A DNA stretch of 64,000 nt, taken from contig OY744468.1 in assembly GCA_963556145.1 (NCBI GenBank), positions 806,001 to 870,000 on the forward strand, given 5' to 3'. This document shows, one piece after another, positions 36,877-46,600 of this stretch. Source of the DNA: Hygrocybe punicea (lineage: Eukaryota; Basidiomycota; Agaricomycetes; Agaricales; Hygrophoraceae). A program made the translations under genes and the position numbers. The notes beneath the pieces were generated by a model, which had not been told where the DNA came from, did not search any database, and was given only the letters and a program-made list of their open reading frames with translations. Every line of letters begins with the position of its first letter. The first letter of the stretch is position 1.

Positions 36877-38673
36877 GTATCGAAATGATAAAGACATGAC
36901 GACGCAACCTTCTTGTCGTTTAGACCGAGATTGTAGTAGAACAACAGGAGCTCGCGTAGCTCGTCCTCGGGAGCTTGGAGTGTGTCAGCCAGAAAGAAAG
37001 AGATGGAATGAAAAACGACTGACGGCATGGCTTGTATTGGTTTTTCTGGTTCACCTTGGTCATGGGTGAGAAGAAAAGACGGCGTGTTTCACAACACGTG
37101 CCTGCAATTGTTGTCAAGATTCCACGATAAAGCAAAGATCACCGACTTGCTATCCCACTGCCGGACGCTATCACCAGCTTTGCTCAAAGACCAAACCAGA
37201 GCTTGCCATATGAAGTGAAAGCATCAGGGCGAATCTACGCAAGAGCAGAATCTTCAAGAGCATTTATCTAATTCAACATTTCACAAACGGGAGTATCCAA
37301 AAATTTTCATTATTCTCCTCTAACAACCACTCCCATCATGGCAATTTCATCACCCAGATCAACATCACCTGCAAAACTGTTAGCCCTGATAATTTCAATG
37401 CAAGAAACGGAGGGGCAAGCAAGGGGGGGGGAAACTCACGGATACGCGCCATATTCACATTATCCATTTGCTTACAATGATTCTCCACCGCCGTTGCGAA
37501 CTTCGGCCTGCACAGGAACTAACGACGCTTCGGGAGACCCTTCACTGCTGCGTTGGATGTCAAACGATCGGAGGGAGAGAGGGAGGGGCGACAATCCGTC
37601 GTTCTCATTCCCCATGCCCGAAAGTTGGGCTGGGGCCGATAGAAGTGCCGGAGAGTCGAACGATAGGAGGGCCAGGGCGAGTGGGGATAATTGACCGTCG
37701 TTTTCGATGCTCAGACATAGCGCTGAGGTGGGTGGGAGCGTCAACGAGTTGAACGATCGAAGGTTGAGTGTGAGTGGAGAAAGTTGGCCGTCTTCGTTTG
37801 AGCCAACGCCTGCAAGTTGGGCCTGGGCAGATAGAGGCCCCGGCGAGTCGAACGATAGCAGGGTGAGCGCGAGGGGAGATAGAGGCCCCGGCGAGTCGAA
37901 CGATAGCAGGGTGAGCGCGAGGGGAGATAACAGGCCGGATTCGTTATTGCCGTTGGCGTTGGCCATGGCTTGGGTGGGATTGTTTGGGGTGGATAGCGGC
38001 GGCGGCGAGTCGCTTTGTGCCTCGAGCACCAGTGTGGATGAGGTAGAGTGGTGGGACATTAGATTGTTGTTTGGGAGTGTGAGTGTTTAAAGCGCGACCG
38101 CGACCCAAAACGTGCAAATAAAGTGCGCGAACTACGGCTATTGCTAGGTGAGTGTTTCTCCTTTATCTAAGTAATATCTGATAGATTCTGTACACAACAG
38201 ACCCGACGTCACTAGACTTCGGCGACGTCGTTCGTCTCACCAACCGAATGGGCGTCGACAAAGTCACCCGAATACCCGCAACGTCTTGAGGTGCAAGCCC
38301 ATATGTGACACCTCCAACAAACTGAAGCTGGTGTGGCCGGCGAAGGGTTTTGAGGCCTCCTACTAAGTTCCAGGACTCTCGAAGTATAGATTCATGATTG
38401 TCTAATAGCAATTCCACATATCTTTTACTCAATAGTCTGGTGGTAATCTGATCAAGCCTCAGTCTTATATCAGAATTTATTGCTATGAAGATACTTGTAC
38501 ATGAAGACACTTGATGCTATGAGGACACTTGTTAAACGCTACGAAGACACTACTATATTACTTGTATGCGGAACACTTATCATTGGTGGAGTGTCCTGGG
38601 TCCTAACGCCATGCCGCGTCTGACATTGAATATTGCGTTACAAAAAAGGGCTGATCACTGTTGCTTTCCATAG
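36877..38673 (-). repeat. Right long terminal inverted repeat
   Basis: Inverted copy of 23995-25791. It carries an orphan N-terminal piece of the transposase (up to 37028) and the Ser/Leu/Pro repeat frame at 37472-38059. Confidence 0.9.
37472..38059 (-). CDS. Repeat-containing Ser/Leu/Pro-rich protein encoded in right TIR
   Basis: Inverted duplicate of 24609-25196, differing by at least one residue (SDSPPPL here, SDSPLPL in the left copy). Both TIR copies stay open, as expected if the element is young or if the frame matters. Confidence 0.45.
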   Translation of the reverse strand: MSHHSTSSTLVLEAQSDSPPPLSTPNNPTQAMANANGNNESGLLSPLALTLLSFDSPGPLSPLALTLLSFDSPGPLSAQAQLAGVGSNEDGQLSPLTLNLRSFNSLTLPPTSALCLSIENDGQLSPLALALLSFDSPALLSAPAQLSGMGNENDGLSPLPLSLRSFDIQRSSEGSPEASLVPVQAEVRNGGGESL

Positions 38674-38816
38674 TTTTCATACCTGCCAGTGTGATCTCCA
38701 TAAACGAGTTCTTTATTGTATTTGAGAGCGCAATGGTATCGTCCACATCCAACCCTTCATTCATCTATGATATCTCACACAGATTCATTCCTCGCCCTAA
38801 AGCTCTTATCTTTGCA

Positions 38817-40829
38817 ATGGGCCCTAAGAAGTCCGTGAATGTGAAGACTCACTCCAAAGCTCGATCAAGTGCTGTTTCGTATGTATATTTGTTTTCATGT
38901 GTTGCTGTGTGTCCTAACAGAGGCCATACTGTTATTTCTAGGAAGGGTAAGAAGGTCACCACCACCAAGCCTGTCGATGAAGAAGTGTACGTGTCTATTC
39001 CAATATTCTGATTCATCCACCATGACTAAACCGCCAGTAGTATTGCCAACTCCGAAGACGAAGATGTTATTAGTGTTCATAGCGTTGCTAGCATTGCCAA
39101 ACCTGTCTCGTCTATGAGGTGTGTCTCATCAATTGTATTTTCAGATACAATTGATTTACTTTAGTAATATAGGCGGTCCAGGAAGACCACCAATAGAGCA
39201 AGGTTTGCAAGTTCAATTTATACCGTTCATGCGATCTAATATTCTTTATATTCAGTGGGAAAAAGCAGCATGTTTCAGAGGAAGACGATGACAGGTCAGT
39301 AGCTCTAAATAATGTTTTTATATTTGTGTATTCTTTAATCATTTTATATAGTAAATTCTCTTCTCCATCGAAGAAGACAAAGTCAAACCAGCATCAATCA
39401 CACGATGAGGACGACGATGGCGATGAAACATTCATGTGAGTTGGAAATTGAATACTTGGTCATATGTTAGACATGTCGTAGGCCAATCGCAAAACTCGAA
39501 TTCGGTTCTAAAAAAGCAAATGCAGATAATGGTCTTCGGTATGATACTTCATATGATTCATGTCTCTCATATATTAATAAATGATCAGCAACTCTGATAT
39601 ATCCATCAAAACATTGAAGGCGATATTGTCCAAAGTCACAAAGACCACCCGTCTTTGTGATATCAGCGACGACAATGTTTCCAGTAGCGACTCAGAAGCT
39701 GTCACATATGCACAAACACCAGGTACATTACATCTCTATATTATTTTTTTAATTGATGTCCTTGCTTTAGCATACACTGTCCAAACATGGATGAGTCCGA
39801 CATTGGTACAAGAGACCCCCAGTTGGTCGATACATATAAGGACTGTGTCAACATTAAGTAACTATTCAGTTTTATCTTCTGAATCAATGCTAAATATTGA
39901 ATAGGGCAGCGACCATGGTATCTTGGTCTAGTGCCATAGGGAATGGAAATCCTCAGTATAGCGATGTCATCAGCAACATTCGCAAGGTCAACCAAAAGTA
40001 AGCTGTCATCTAGAACTTTACAGTGAAACCAAAGCAACATTGCATAACAGTTTGCTGTTCTCCGCAGTGACCTTTGTTCGATCTGGCAAGTACGCGAATC
40101 TTTCTTGTGACAATCCCGCCAATATCTCTACTGGAGCATTTGGGCGTAGTTTCTTCCACTCCGTTGCTGGTGCCATCCCAACAATCTTTACCTCTGTCAT
40201 CCTAGTCGATTCATGCTTCCTCGACGAGCCAAAAGTCAGTGGGAACACCAAACCCATCAAGGTCATCCAGGGGGCTTTACTTTCAGGAGAATGGGAGCGG
40301 TATGTTGGCGCCATTTGAATGGTCACTGGTGAGGTGGAATTCCATGCACAACTATATAAGGACTTTCTGTCCTTCTCGATGACAGCGGCAAGTGGGATGG
40401 ATGCATCTCCTAGCAGTGAGTATACCACTCAATGCTCTCTTGTCAATCCTTACTCATATTCAATAGAAGCTTCCTCTTCGAAATTCATGCAGTCTAGTCC
40501 TTTTACTCAACGTCCCGCTCCATCTTACCAAAAGACTGCGCTGTCATTCCATGACATTGGTTAGTTTTATTCTCTCTCACACAAGGTCCTTGGTTTTGTT
40601 TTTGATGCTTGTATTCATAGTCCCAATCTATGATGCCCGGAAAGTTAAAACGGACTTTACCGACACACTCAAAATACTTCAGCAACTCCCCCACTTTCCA
40701 GGCGATGTCCCTGCAGAATCCTGTGTTGTGGTCGGTCACACGATCAATACCTTCAAATGCTCCAATGATTTGTTGAAGAGTATTTCCCTAAATGTGCAGT
40801 GGGTGATGGTATTGGGCATTTTTCATTAA
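38817..40829 (+). pseudogene. Cargo gene 2, second copy
   Basis: Starts MGPKKSVNVKTHSKARSSAV, with Lys-rich then acidic short exons (ANSEDEDVISVHSVASIA, SDSEAVTYAQ). The conserved part reads TMVSWSSAIGNGNPQYSDVI, SGKYANLSCDNPANISTGAF, IPTIFTSVILVDSCFLDEPK, GALLSGEWERYVGAI, TGA, MVTGEVEFHAQLYKDFLSFS, PSYQKTALSFHDI, then VPIYDARKVKTDFTDTLKIL and SLNVQWVMVLGIFH. The first copy has GGG where this one has TGA (near 40317), so this copy is interrupted. A related C-terminal region occurs widely in Agaricomycete hypothetical proteins. No function is known to me. Confidence 0.6.
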
Positions 40830-41047
40830 TTTGTCGTCTATCTCGTCATGAACCTAGTGTGCCATGCAGCGTGGCTTATTGCCCATTTCCTTTATGTTGC
40901 CCTCAATTTGTAATGTACCTTCCATTGAAATCAAAACATTTTGTGCCTCTCTGAGATGAGATCTGATTGGTGACATTTAAAGTTGACTAATGTACAAGTG
41001 AAGTTCAGAAATATGAGTATGCATTTGTAATATCTACAAGCCATTTA

Positions 41048-42665
41048 TAAAATACCACTGAAAATGTGTCCGCAAAAGATCCAAGATTTCGCGCCTTGCT
41101 TCATGTTGGACCACAAGCTGCAGGTGTGATACCGTTCGATCTCATTCATGAAGTAATTGACTTTGTTGGTGTTTGAATCAACAATGAGCGAAATGTCCAT
41201 GCGACAAAATACACTCATTGAAGGTTTCCCACCAATCAACGTCGACTCTATGGCATACAGCCCCTCATAGGTGTCTCGTACAAAGCCGAAGAATTGCTGT
41301 CTTTCTTGATCTCGAATTGCAATGGAGCCATGATCCGGATTGCAAACATCGGTCTTCATGAGCATTTCCTGTGCTTGGAACGATCTTGGAAAATGCCAAA
41401 AACTCGTGAACATGTAATGTGAGATGGAGGGCATTTGCCTACCTCAATTCCTCTAAAGTATAGAAGGTCGTCACAATATCCCACCTCCACGATTTGCTCT
41501 CTTTGTTGTAATGCATATGAACTGTGTAAATGTCCCTTCCACCTAACAAAAACACTCGCCATTCTCTGATCTTGGCCAGCAGCTCAACATAGGTTTGACT
41601 GAACCAACGTGAACCGGGGACCTCGCAGTTCAGGTGCATATAGTCCAAATTCCGCCTTGGATCGCCTGGGAACAACACATGGTGACCGGTGTCACTATGC
41701 ATTCACTTCAAAACAATGTTCGGTGGAAATGGTTCACTGTCCTTCAGCAGCCTCGATTGTGGTCGCATCATGTGTGTCGTTGACAATGCAACATGGAGCA
41801 GGTTTTGCATCTGCATCCATTTCGAATGCACGGTGTTCATTTGTTTTGGTGGTGGCCACACCTGAACTGTTCGACACAGCTTGTCAATTCCGGCCAAGAA
41901 TGTCGACACGTTTTCGACCGTTATACCATATTGATTACCACTATAGATGATATTCGAATTAACTGAATTAAAAAAAAGGAAAATTGACAAATATGTTTGA
42001 CATGCTCACATATAGGACATTCCCATGTCCACACCACCAAATATGCAATCGGTGGATTTGAACTTATTCCATGTTATATTCGACCCCAGTGAGTTGAGCA
42101 TGGCATGGGCGAACTCATTCCTGCATGCAAACAAAATATCACGTCTTGTGTGCCTTGATATTGTGAATATAACCATCGAGGTGCGAGACGGTTTCGTATT
42201 CGTCTTGTGAAACCGTAACGTTGACGAATGCAAGATCATTGGTTGCGGCGGCTTTACTTGTAATACGGGTGGTGGGATCAAGAACAAAGATGATGTGGAA
42301 AACGGGATCGTTCCTGACAGACTGTGTAATCGTGCTCATGGGAGCATCCTCCATCTCTACATCGGAATTTGGTTCTGGTGTATTGGATGCTGTTGATGGC
42401 AACAACGCCAGTTCCTCTTCAGTAGCATTTCGAATACCCATGGAATTGTCTGCACCCTTCCGTCCAATACAGCTGGATAGAGGACAGGTACCGGATGTAA
42501 TGCAATTTGGATGCTTGCTTGCGGATCCACAATGGCGCTGACAGGAACTTCCTTCCTTTTTCCAGAGGATGGTTTGTGTCTGCATTGAGATGCAGTTTCA
42601 TCCTGGACAGATGTGGCAGCACACGTCATAGCCAACTTCCTTGCGAGATTTGGGCAGATTGAAAA
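41048..42665 (-). pseudogene. Cargo gene 3, second copy (ATP-grasp-like features)
   Basis: Minus-strand segments in order: DETASQCRHKPSSGKRKEVP; NATEEELALLPSTASNTPEP then NSDVEMEDAPMSTITQ; FHIIFVLDPTTRITSKAAAT; VSQDEYETVSHLDGYIHNIK; a divergent exon at 41703-41990 with LCRTVQVWPPPKQMNTVHSK and PFPPNIVLK; SDTGHHVLFPGDPRRNLDYM; WRVFLLGGRDIYTVHMHYNK; GLYAIESTLIGGKPSMSVFC then RMDISLIVDSNTNKVNYFMN EIER. The C-terminus shifts frame relative to the first copy after NMKQG. ATP-grasp-like layout only at motif level. Otherwise unassigned. Confidence 0.55.
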
Positions 42666-42939
42666 TCTGAAAGATCAGATTATGTTAGTTCGTCAATTCA
42701 ATGGGGTCCGAAATGGTACTGTAATATACCGGTATGTATTCTGTAACTCGGGATGTGTTGTGAGATGATGAGTGTCAAGGAGAAGAAGAGTTAATCAATT
42801 TTGGACAATCCTTTTGACTATCAATGATATCGGATTCGTGTCAGGTGACAACGGCGACAATGATGCTCCCCCGGTTGGATCGGCAAGGGTTTGGTTGTGC
42901 ACCCATATTTGTCTTTAGAATGAATAACAATGTAACGAC

Positions 42940-43335
42940 CTGCTGAACACGTGTCGAACACTGTTCGGCAAGTGTTCGATTAGTCATATGCATATTGATG
43001 TGTTAATTAATGTCTGTGTGGCTTGTCGAACACTTGTCGAACAGTGTTTGGCCTGTTCGACACGTGTTCGACAAGTCATTGCTACATTAATATATATTCC
43101 ACTTGATTTATTAATGTAGCAATGACTTGTCGAACACTTGTCAAACAGTGTTCAGCCTGTTCGACAAGTGTTCGACAAGCCGTATCGACGTTAATATATA
43201 TTCCACTTAATTTATTAATGTGGAAACGACTTGTTGAACACTTGTCGAACAGTGTTCGGCCTGTTCGACAAGTGTTCGACAAGTGTTCGACAATTCATAT
43301 CTATGCTAATAATTATACCATTATATATATTAGCA
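42940..43335. repeat. Palindromic core repeat cluster
   Basis: Five or more close-packed copies of CTTGTCGAACA / TGTTCGACAAG around GTGTTCGGCCTGTTCG, separated by ATATATTCCACTTgATTTATTAATGT-like text. Units repeat about every 115-120 bp. It lies between cargo genes 3 and 4, which corresponds to the 13.1-13.8 kb array in the first module copy. Confidence 0.8.
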
Positions 43336-44175
43336 TCAAGTATGTTCGGCCTCTTCGCTGTAGAGGGTCCTCGACCCTCTGAGGCCGTAACATCGATATC
43401 TAGCGAATCCGCTCGAACCCGACGTCTCTAGCAGTCTACGCTCGAACCCGACGTAACCCGACGCAACCCGATGCATACCGACTAGCACGGCCGCTCACGT
43501 ACCTGGTCGGTCTATCTCATAAACTCACGGAACTTCAAATATCGAAGATAGATCTCATCGGACTGGGATCCCGACATCGGACTTGCCTTATTCACGCCTA
43601 GCGTCTCCCTTATGGGGATATAGTAAAGTATATTGCATCTTTTACGGTTTTTCATATCTTCCACCCATTTTCCCTGTCATCGTCGCCTCACAACGCTCTT
43701 CCTACTTCCCCATTTTTATTCTCCTTTGTCTCCTCTCATCGGCCGAGGACTCTCGTCCGAATCTAGGTACACAAATTTGTAGTATAAAAACGGTGCCCAA
43801 GCGCTGTCTCAAAATAAGAAACCAGTTCCCCCATTTCCTCTCTCTGAGAATTAAGTCTCTCAGTAAATTCCATCGCACACATTGCTCGTCGGATTCCTCG
43901 ACGCCCTCCCCGTCGTTCTACCGTCTTAATCTCTACGTTTCTCGTCACCCGACACCCGACCCGCCGTACCCGACATCGTCGGCTTCGTCGGCTTCGTCGG
44001 CTTCGATCGGTCTCGATAGATCTCAATAGTTTACTCGGCGGCTTCTTACTTTTTTAAATCCTATTATCTTACTGAAGCTTGTTAGACTATTCCTAGTCAC
44101 TTTCATGCTGACCCCCACAGGCTTAGGATTACTATTCCGCAGCCACCCCGACCTCGCCTTTACACCGACACCGTC
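43336..44175 (+). promoter_or_regulatory. GC-rich upstream region of cargo gene 4, or solo LTR
   Basis: GC- and CpG-rich compared with neighbours. It has a perfect hairpin GAGGGTC-CTC-GACCCTC near 43368-43384, a TATAAAAA box near 43785, pyrimidine-rich stretches, and repeats of CTCGAACCCGACG and GTCGGCTTC. It could be the promoter and 5' UTR of gene 4, with introns ending at CCCCACAG near 44120. It could instead be an LTR beginning TGTAGAGGGTCC at about 43363. I could not find a matching LTR end or target duplication. Confidence 0.3.
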
Positions 44176-45645
44176 ATGGATGAAATTTGGGCAGAGGTTT
44201 TGGTCGCATAACGGGCCAATGAGGTTACCCGTGACTGGCGAAGCAAGATCTTCGACGATTGGCTCCTCAAAGAGTTTTACATTGGCAAGCATTCTCCATC
44301 GGCATTAATTCAACATGGCGCTGTTAGCACCGAGACCATGCCAGAGGACCTCAGTGAGTATATATACGCATTGGCAGACAAATGGATTATGACATCTGGC
44401 ATCATAGATTGGGCGAAATACGACGAATCTGTGCCAGCATGGCACAGCGGAACCTCTGCAAATTGGTCGTTTGGTGGGCTTCCAGATGCCACAAAGCTCG
44501 AAATCATCGGTCATGTTATTGCTTGGTGTAAAGGACATAGTGTCCTCATCGATGCCAATGTGGCAGAGGACAATGAAGGTGTGATCTAGAATTACATGTG
44601 TGATTGTGCTAATAATATAATACATTTGCAGAAGAGCTGGTTCCCCAGGGCAAGGGCAAGGGCAAAGCCAAGTCAAATTGGTCAAAAAACAGAAGACATT
44701 TTCCGCTGGTTTGTACAAATTTTCAACCATAGCGGTGTATAGATGTACTGAATATTCCGAGAAGGACAAAAAGAAGCCCAAGCCCAAGCCCAAGTCCAGT
44801 AAGTACTTTCATTGTCTGTGATCATCACACACAGTAACTCCTCATCATCACAGAATGCACCATGAAGTCCAAACCCGATGACGACGCTGAGGGTGAGTTA
44901 TTAAATTCTAAATATCAAGATTGTAACGCATATTATTCATTCATGCATAGACGATATCAAGATGGAGGAGGACGTAGCCCTGGTAAAGAAGAAATGATCA
45001 AAGGCTCAAATTCGTACGTTACTCACTTTGCTCTGAATAATGCACTGACATCTCGCAGTCGCTGTCGAAATTGCGCCGTCGTGCGGATCCAAGAAATCGG
45101 AATCCGAAAAATTGACAGTGGAAGTTAAACCACCCGTCTCCTCCGAGTCAGATGATGTGCCACTGGAATCTGCAAAGTTGGGCTTGTTAGGACCAGAATG
45201 GGAGGGGTTGTTGCATTCTGATGACGATGTAATCATGTACAACAATGATGGACCTCCCTAACCCATACAGGAGTCTCTCAGCGGCGATCACGAGGACGGC
45301 GAGACAGCAAAGAGGAGGAAGTTGGATCTGGCATCGGAGCAAGCGGGTATTATCCCAGAAAGGCTCCAGCCAGTGAAGCCTCTGAAGAAGTCTCCGACTC
45401 CGGGTATGCACATCACACTCTATATAGATTTCACATCTGATCTTGTCAATATCATAGGATTCCGTCCCAATACGCGTGCATCATCACGCCATTAGTCATC
45501 GACCCCTGCGGAGCCAGGCGGTTTATCAATGGATGTAGATTGGAGCAATATCGTTCCTCCCGATATCCTAGTTTCAACTACGCCGAGCCAAATGAGGCCT
45601 TCATCTTCCAAGGCGTCGACATCCAAACTGAACCCTGGCCCTTGA
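44176..45645 (+). pseudogene. Cargo gene 4, second copy
   Basis: Start at 44176 (MDEIWAEVLVA), a TAA after ten further codons, then RANEVTRDWRSKIFDDWLLK, EFYIGKHSPSALIQHGAVST, EDLSEYIYALADKWIMTSGI and HVIAWCKGHSVLIDANVAED. After introns come Lys-rich exons (GKGKGKAKS, KKPKPKPKS), an acidic part (ESAKLGLLGPEWEGLLHSDD) and a last exon ending SKASTSKLNPGP at 45645. The first exon looks globular and helical, and the tail looks disordered and charged. The early TAA breaks it unless translation starts downstream. Function unknown. The first module copy keeps only the 3' exons. Confidence 0.5.
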
Positions 45646-46107
45646 TTTCAGGTGCTGTAAGTCCTCTTTTTGAGGAGTATTAATTATATTTGACTAAAGA
45701 CACTTTATCTCAGTCGTTGATTTCTGGTAATCTGTTGATAATCTGTGCCCTCGACGTCCTCCTCTACCGCCATTCTTTACATCTGTACAATATCTGTACA
45801 TTTCTTTTTTTGCTCAATTGAAAATGGCTTGTGTTACTTTCCTATGACCATAACAATTGAGCGAGATAATAAGCATACACAGATACCACATAAGACATCG
45901 ATCTTGGTGACTGAAAATCTGTTTGTCTAAATTAAATGTATTAATTTCAGTTCACGTTTGTCATAGTACAGCCACCACAAGTAACATAAGAAGGACAACC
46001 TTGGATTACTATGACTCGAGCTAATGAACATTCAAATTGAATATATGTAATAAACCAGAACTGCCAACTTTATGGACCAATTAAATAGGGGATACACATA
46101 GGAGACA
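45646..46107. other. Spacer, no gene seen
   Basis: AT-rich, and nothing recognisable. It joins the cargo module to the Helitron protein gene. Confidence 0.5.
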
Positions 46108-46310
46108 GATGAGGAATTTTTGCCATCAAATAATATTGAGATATCCACTCAAATATTGAAATTATTTTTGTTGCTATCATAAGTCCAAAAATGTCGAAAA
46201 CATAACGTTATCCACTTTTTACAATGTTTTCGGACTTATCATAACAACAAGAATAATTTTAATATTTGAGTGGATATCTCAATATTATTTGATGGTAAAA
46301 ATTCCTCATC
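46108..46310. repeat. Foldback (MITE-like) element with ~88-bp arms
   Basis: The left arm from GATGAGGAATTTTTGCCATC and the right arm ending in the inverted GATGGTAAAAATTCCTCATC form a nearly complete hairpin around a ~30-base centre. The arms share ATATTGAGATATCCACTCAA. The whole is about 200 bp. No clear target duplication. Confidence 0.75.
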
Positions 46311-46600
46311 CATCCCCTGTGACAACTGTAACAAATCCCCCTCGTATGGTGGCAAGCATAACCATCACTCCAAGAAAAGCTATGACTATTCAGTACCGGA
46401 ATATTAGGTTACAAAAACATTCAATTGAATAAAAACATTATAAAGCTTCAGGCACACCTTATGATGTTTTTGGAAGAGCTTACAAATAAGATAATGTCAT
46501 ATGATCAAACCAATTGTGTTAATTGTTGTTCATGATCCAAACCACTTAACTAGTTAAATAGATACATGGGCAGTGCTTCCTCTTACTATCACCAATCCAC

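Larger units (their letters stand above)
31405..37062 (+). repeat. Direct duplicate of 25647-31304 (offset 5,758)
   Basis: Every reading frame of 25647-31304 recurs 5,758 bases downstream with the same translation. It includes a second transposase (31405-33130, N-terminus cut by the gap), alpha-kinase (33265-35728) and BRR2 fragment (36188-36742). No difference is visible, which favours an assembly duplication over an old biological one. Confidence 0.9.
23995..38673. mobile_element. DNA transposon with ~1.8-kb TIRs (8.9 kb real, 14.7 kb as assembled)
   Basis: The outer ends are CTATGGAAAGCAACAGTGA and its exact reverse complement at the right end. TTTT flanks both sides (23991-23994 and 38674-38677), and the equivalent site in the first module copy is an uninterrupted T-run. 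Left position x pairs with right position 62668-x. The inverted repeat runs 23995-25791 / 36877-38673 (1,797 bp, nearly identical). The interior of 5,327 bp carries an integrase-type transposase (plus), an alpha-kinase (minus) and a BRR2 fragment (minus). The interior is present twice around a run of 100 N, probably an artefact. A 4-bp duplication with an rve-like integrase recalls Ginger-type transposons (comparison, not proof). Confidence 0.85.

Noticed and set aside
25640..37028. Two independent transposases and two alpha-kinases
   Set aside because: The two sets look identical and flank a 100-N gap that lies in the inverted repeat, so I count them as one gene each.
23995..38673. Polinton/Maverick-type element because of long TIRs and an integrase
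   Set aside because: No DNA polymerase B, packaging ATPase or capsid-like gene. The duplication is TTTT rather than 6 bp, and the length is only about 8.9 kb once the artefact is removed.
43583..44029. 148-codon Ser/Pro-rich frame
   Set aside because: Pyrimidine-rich promoter or LTR-like sequence gives this composition by itself. Overlapping antisense frames are equally open.
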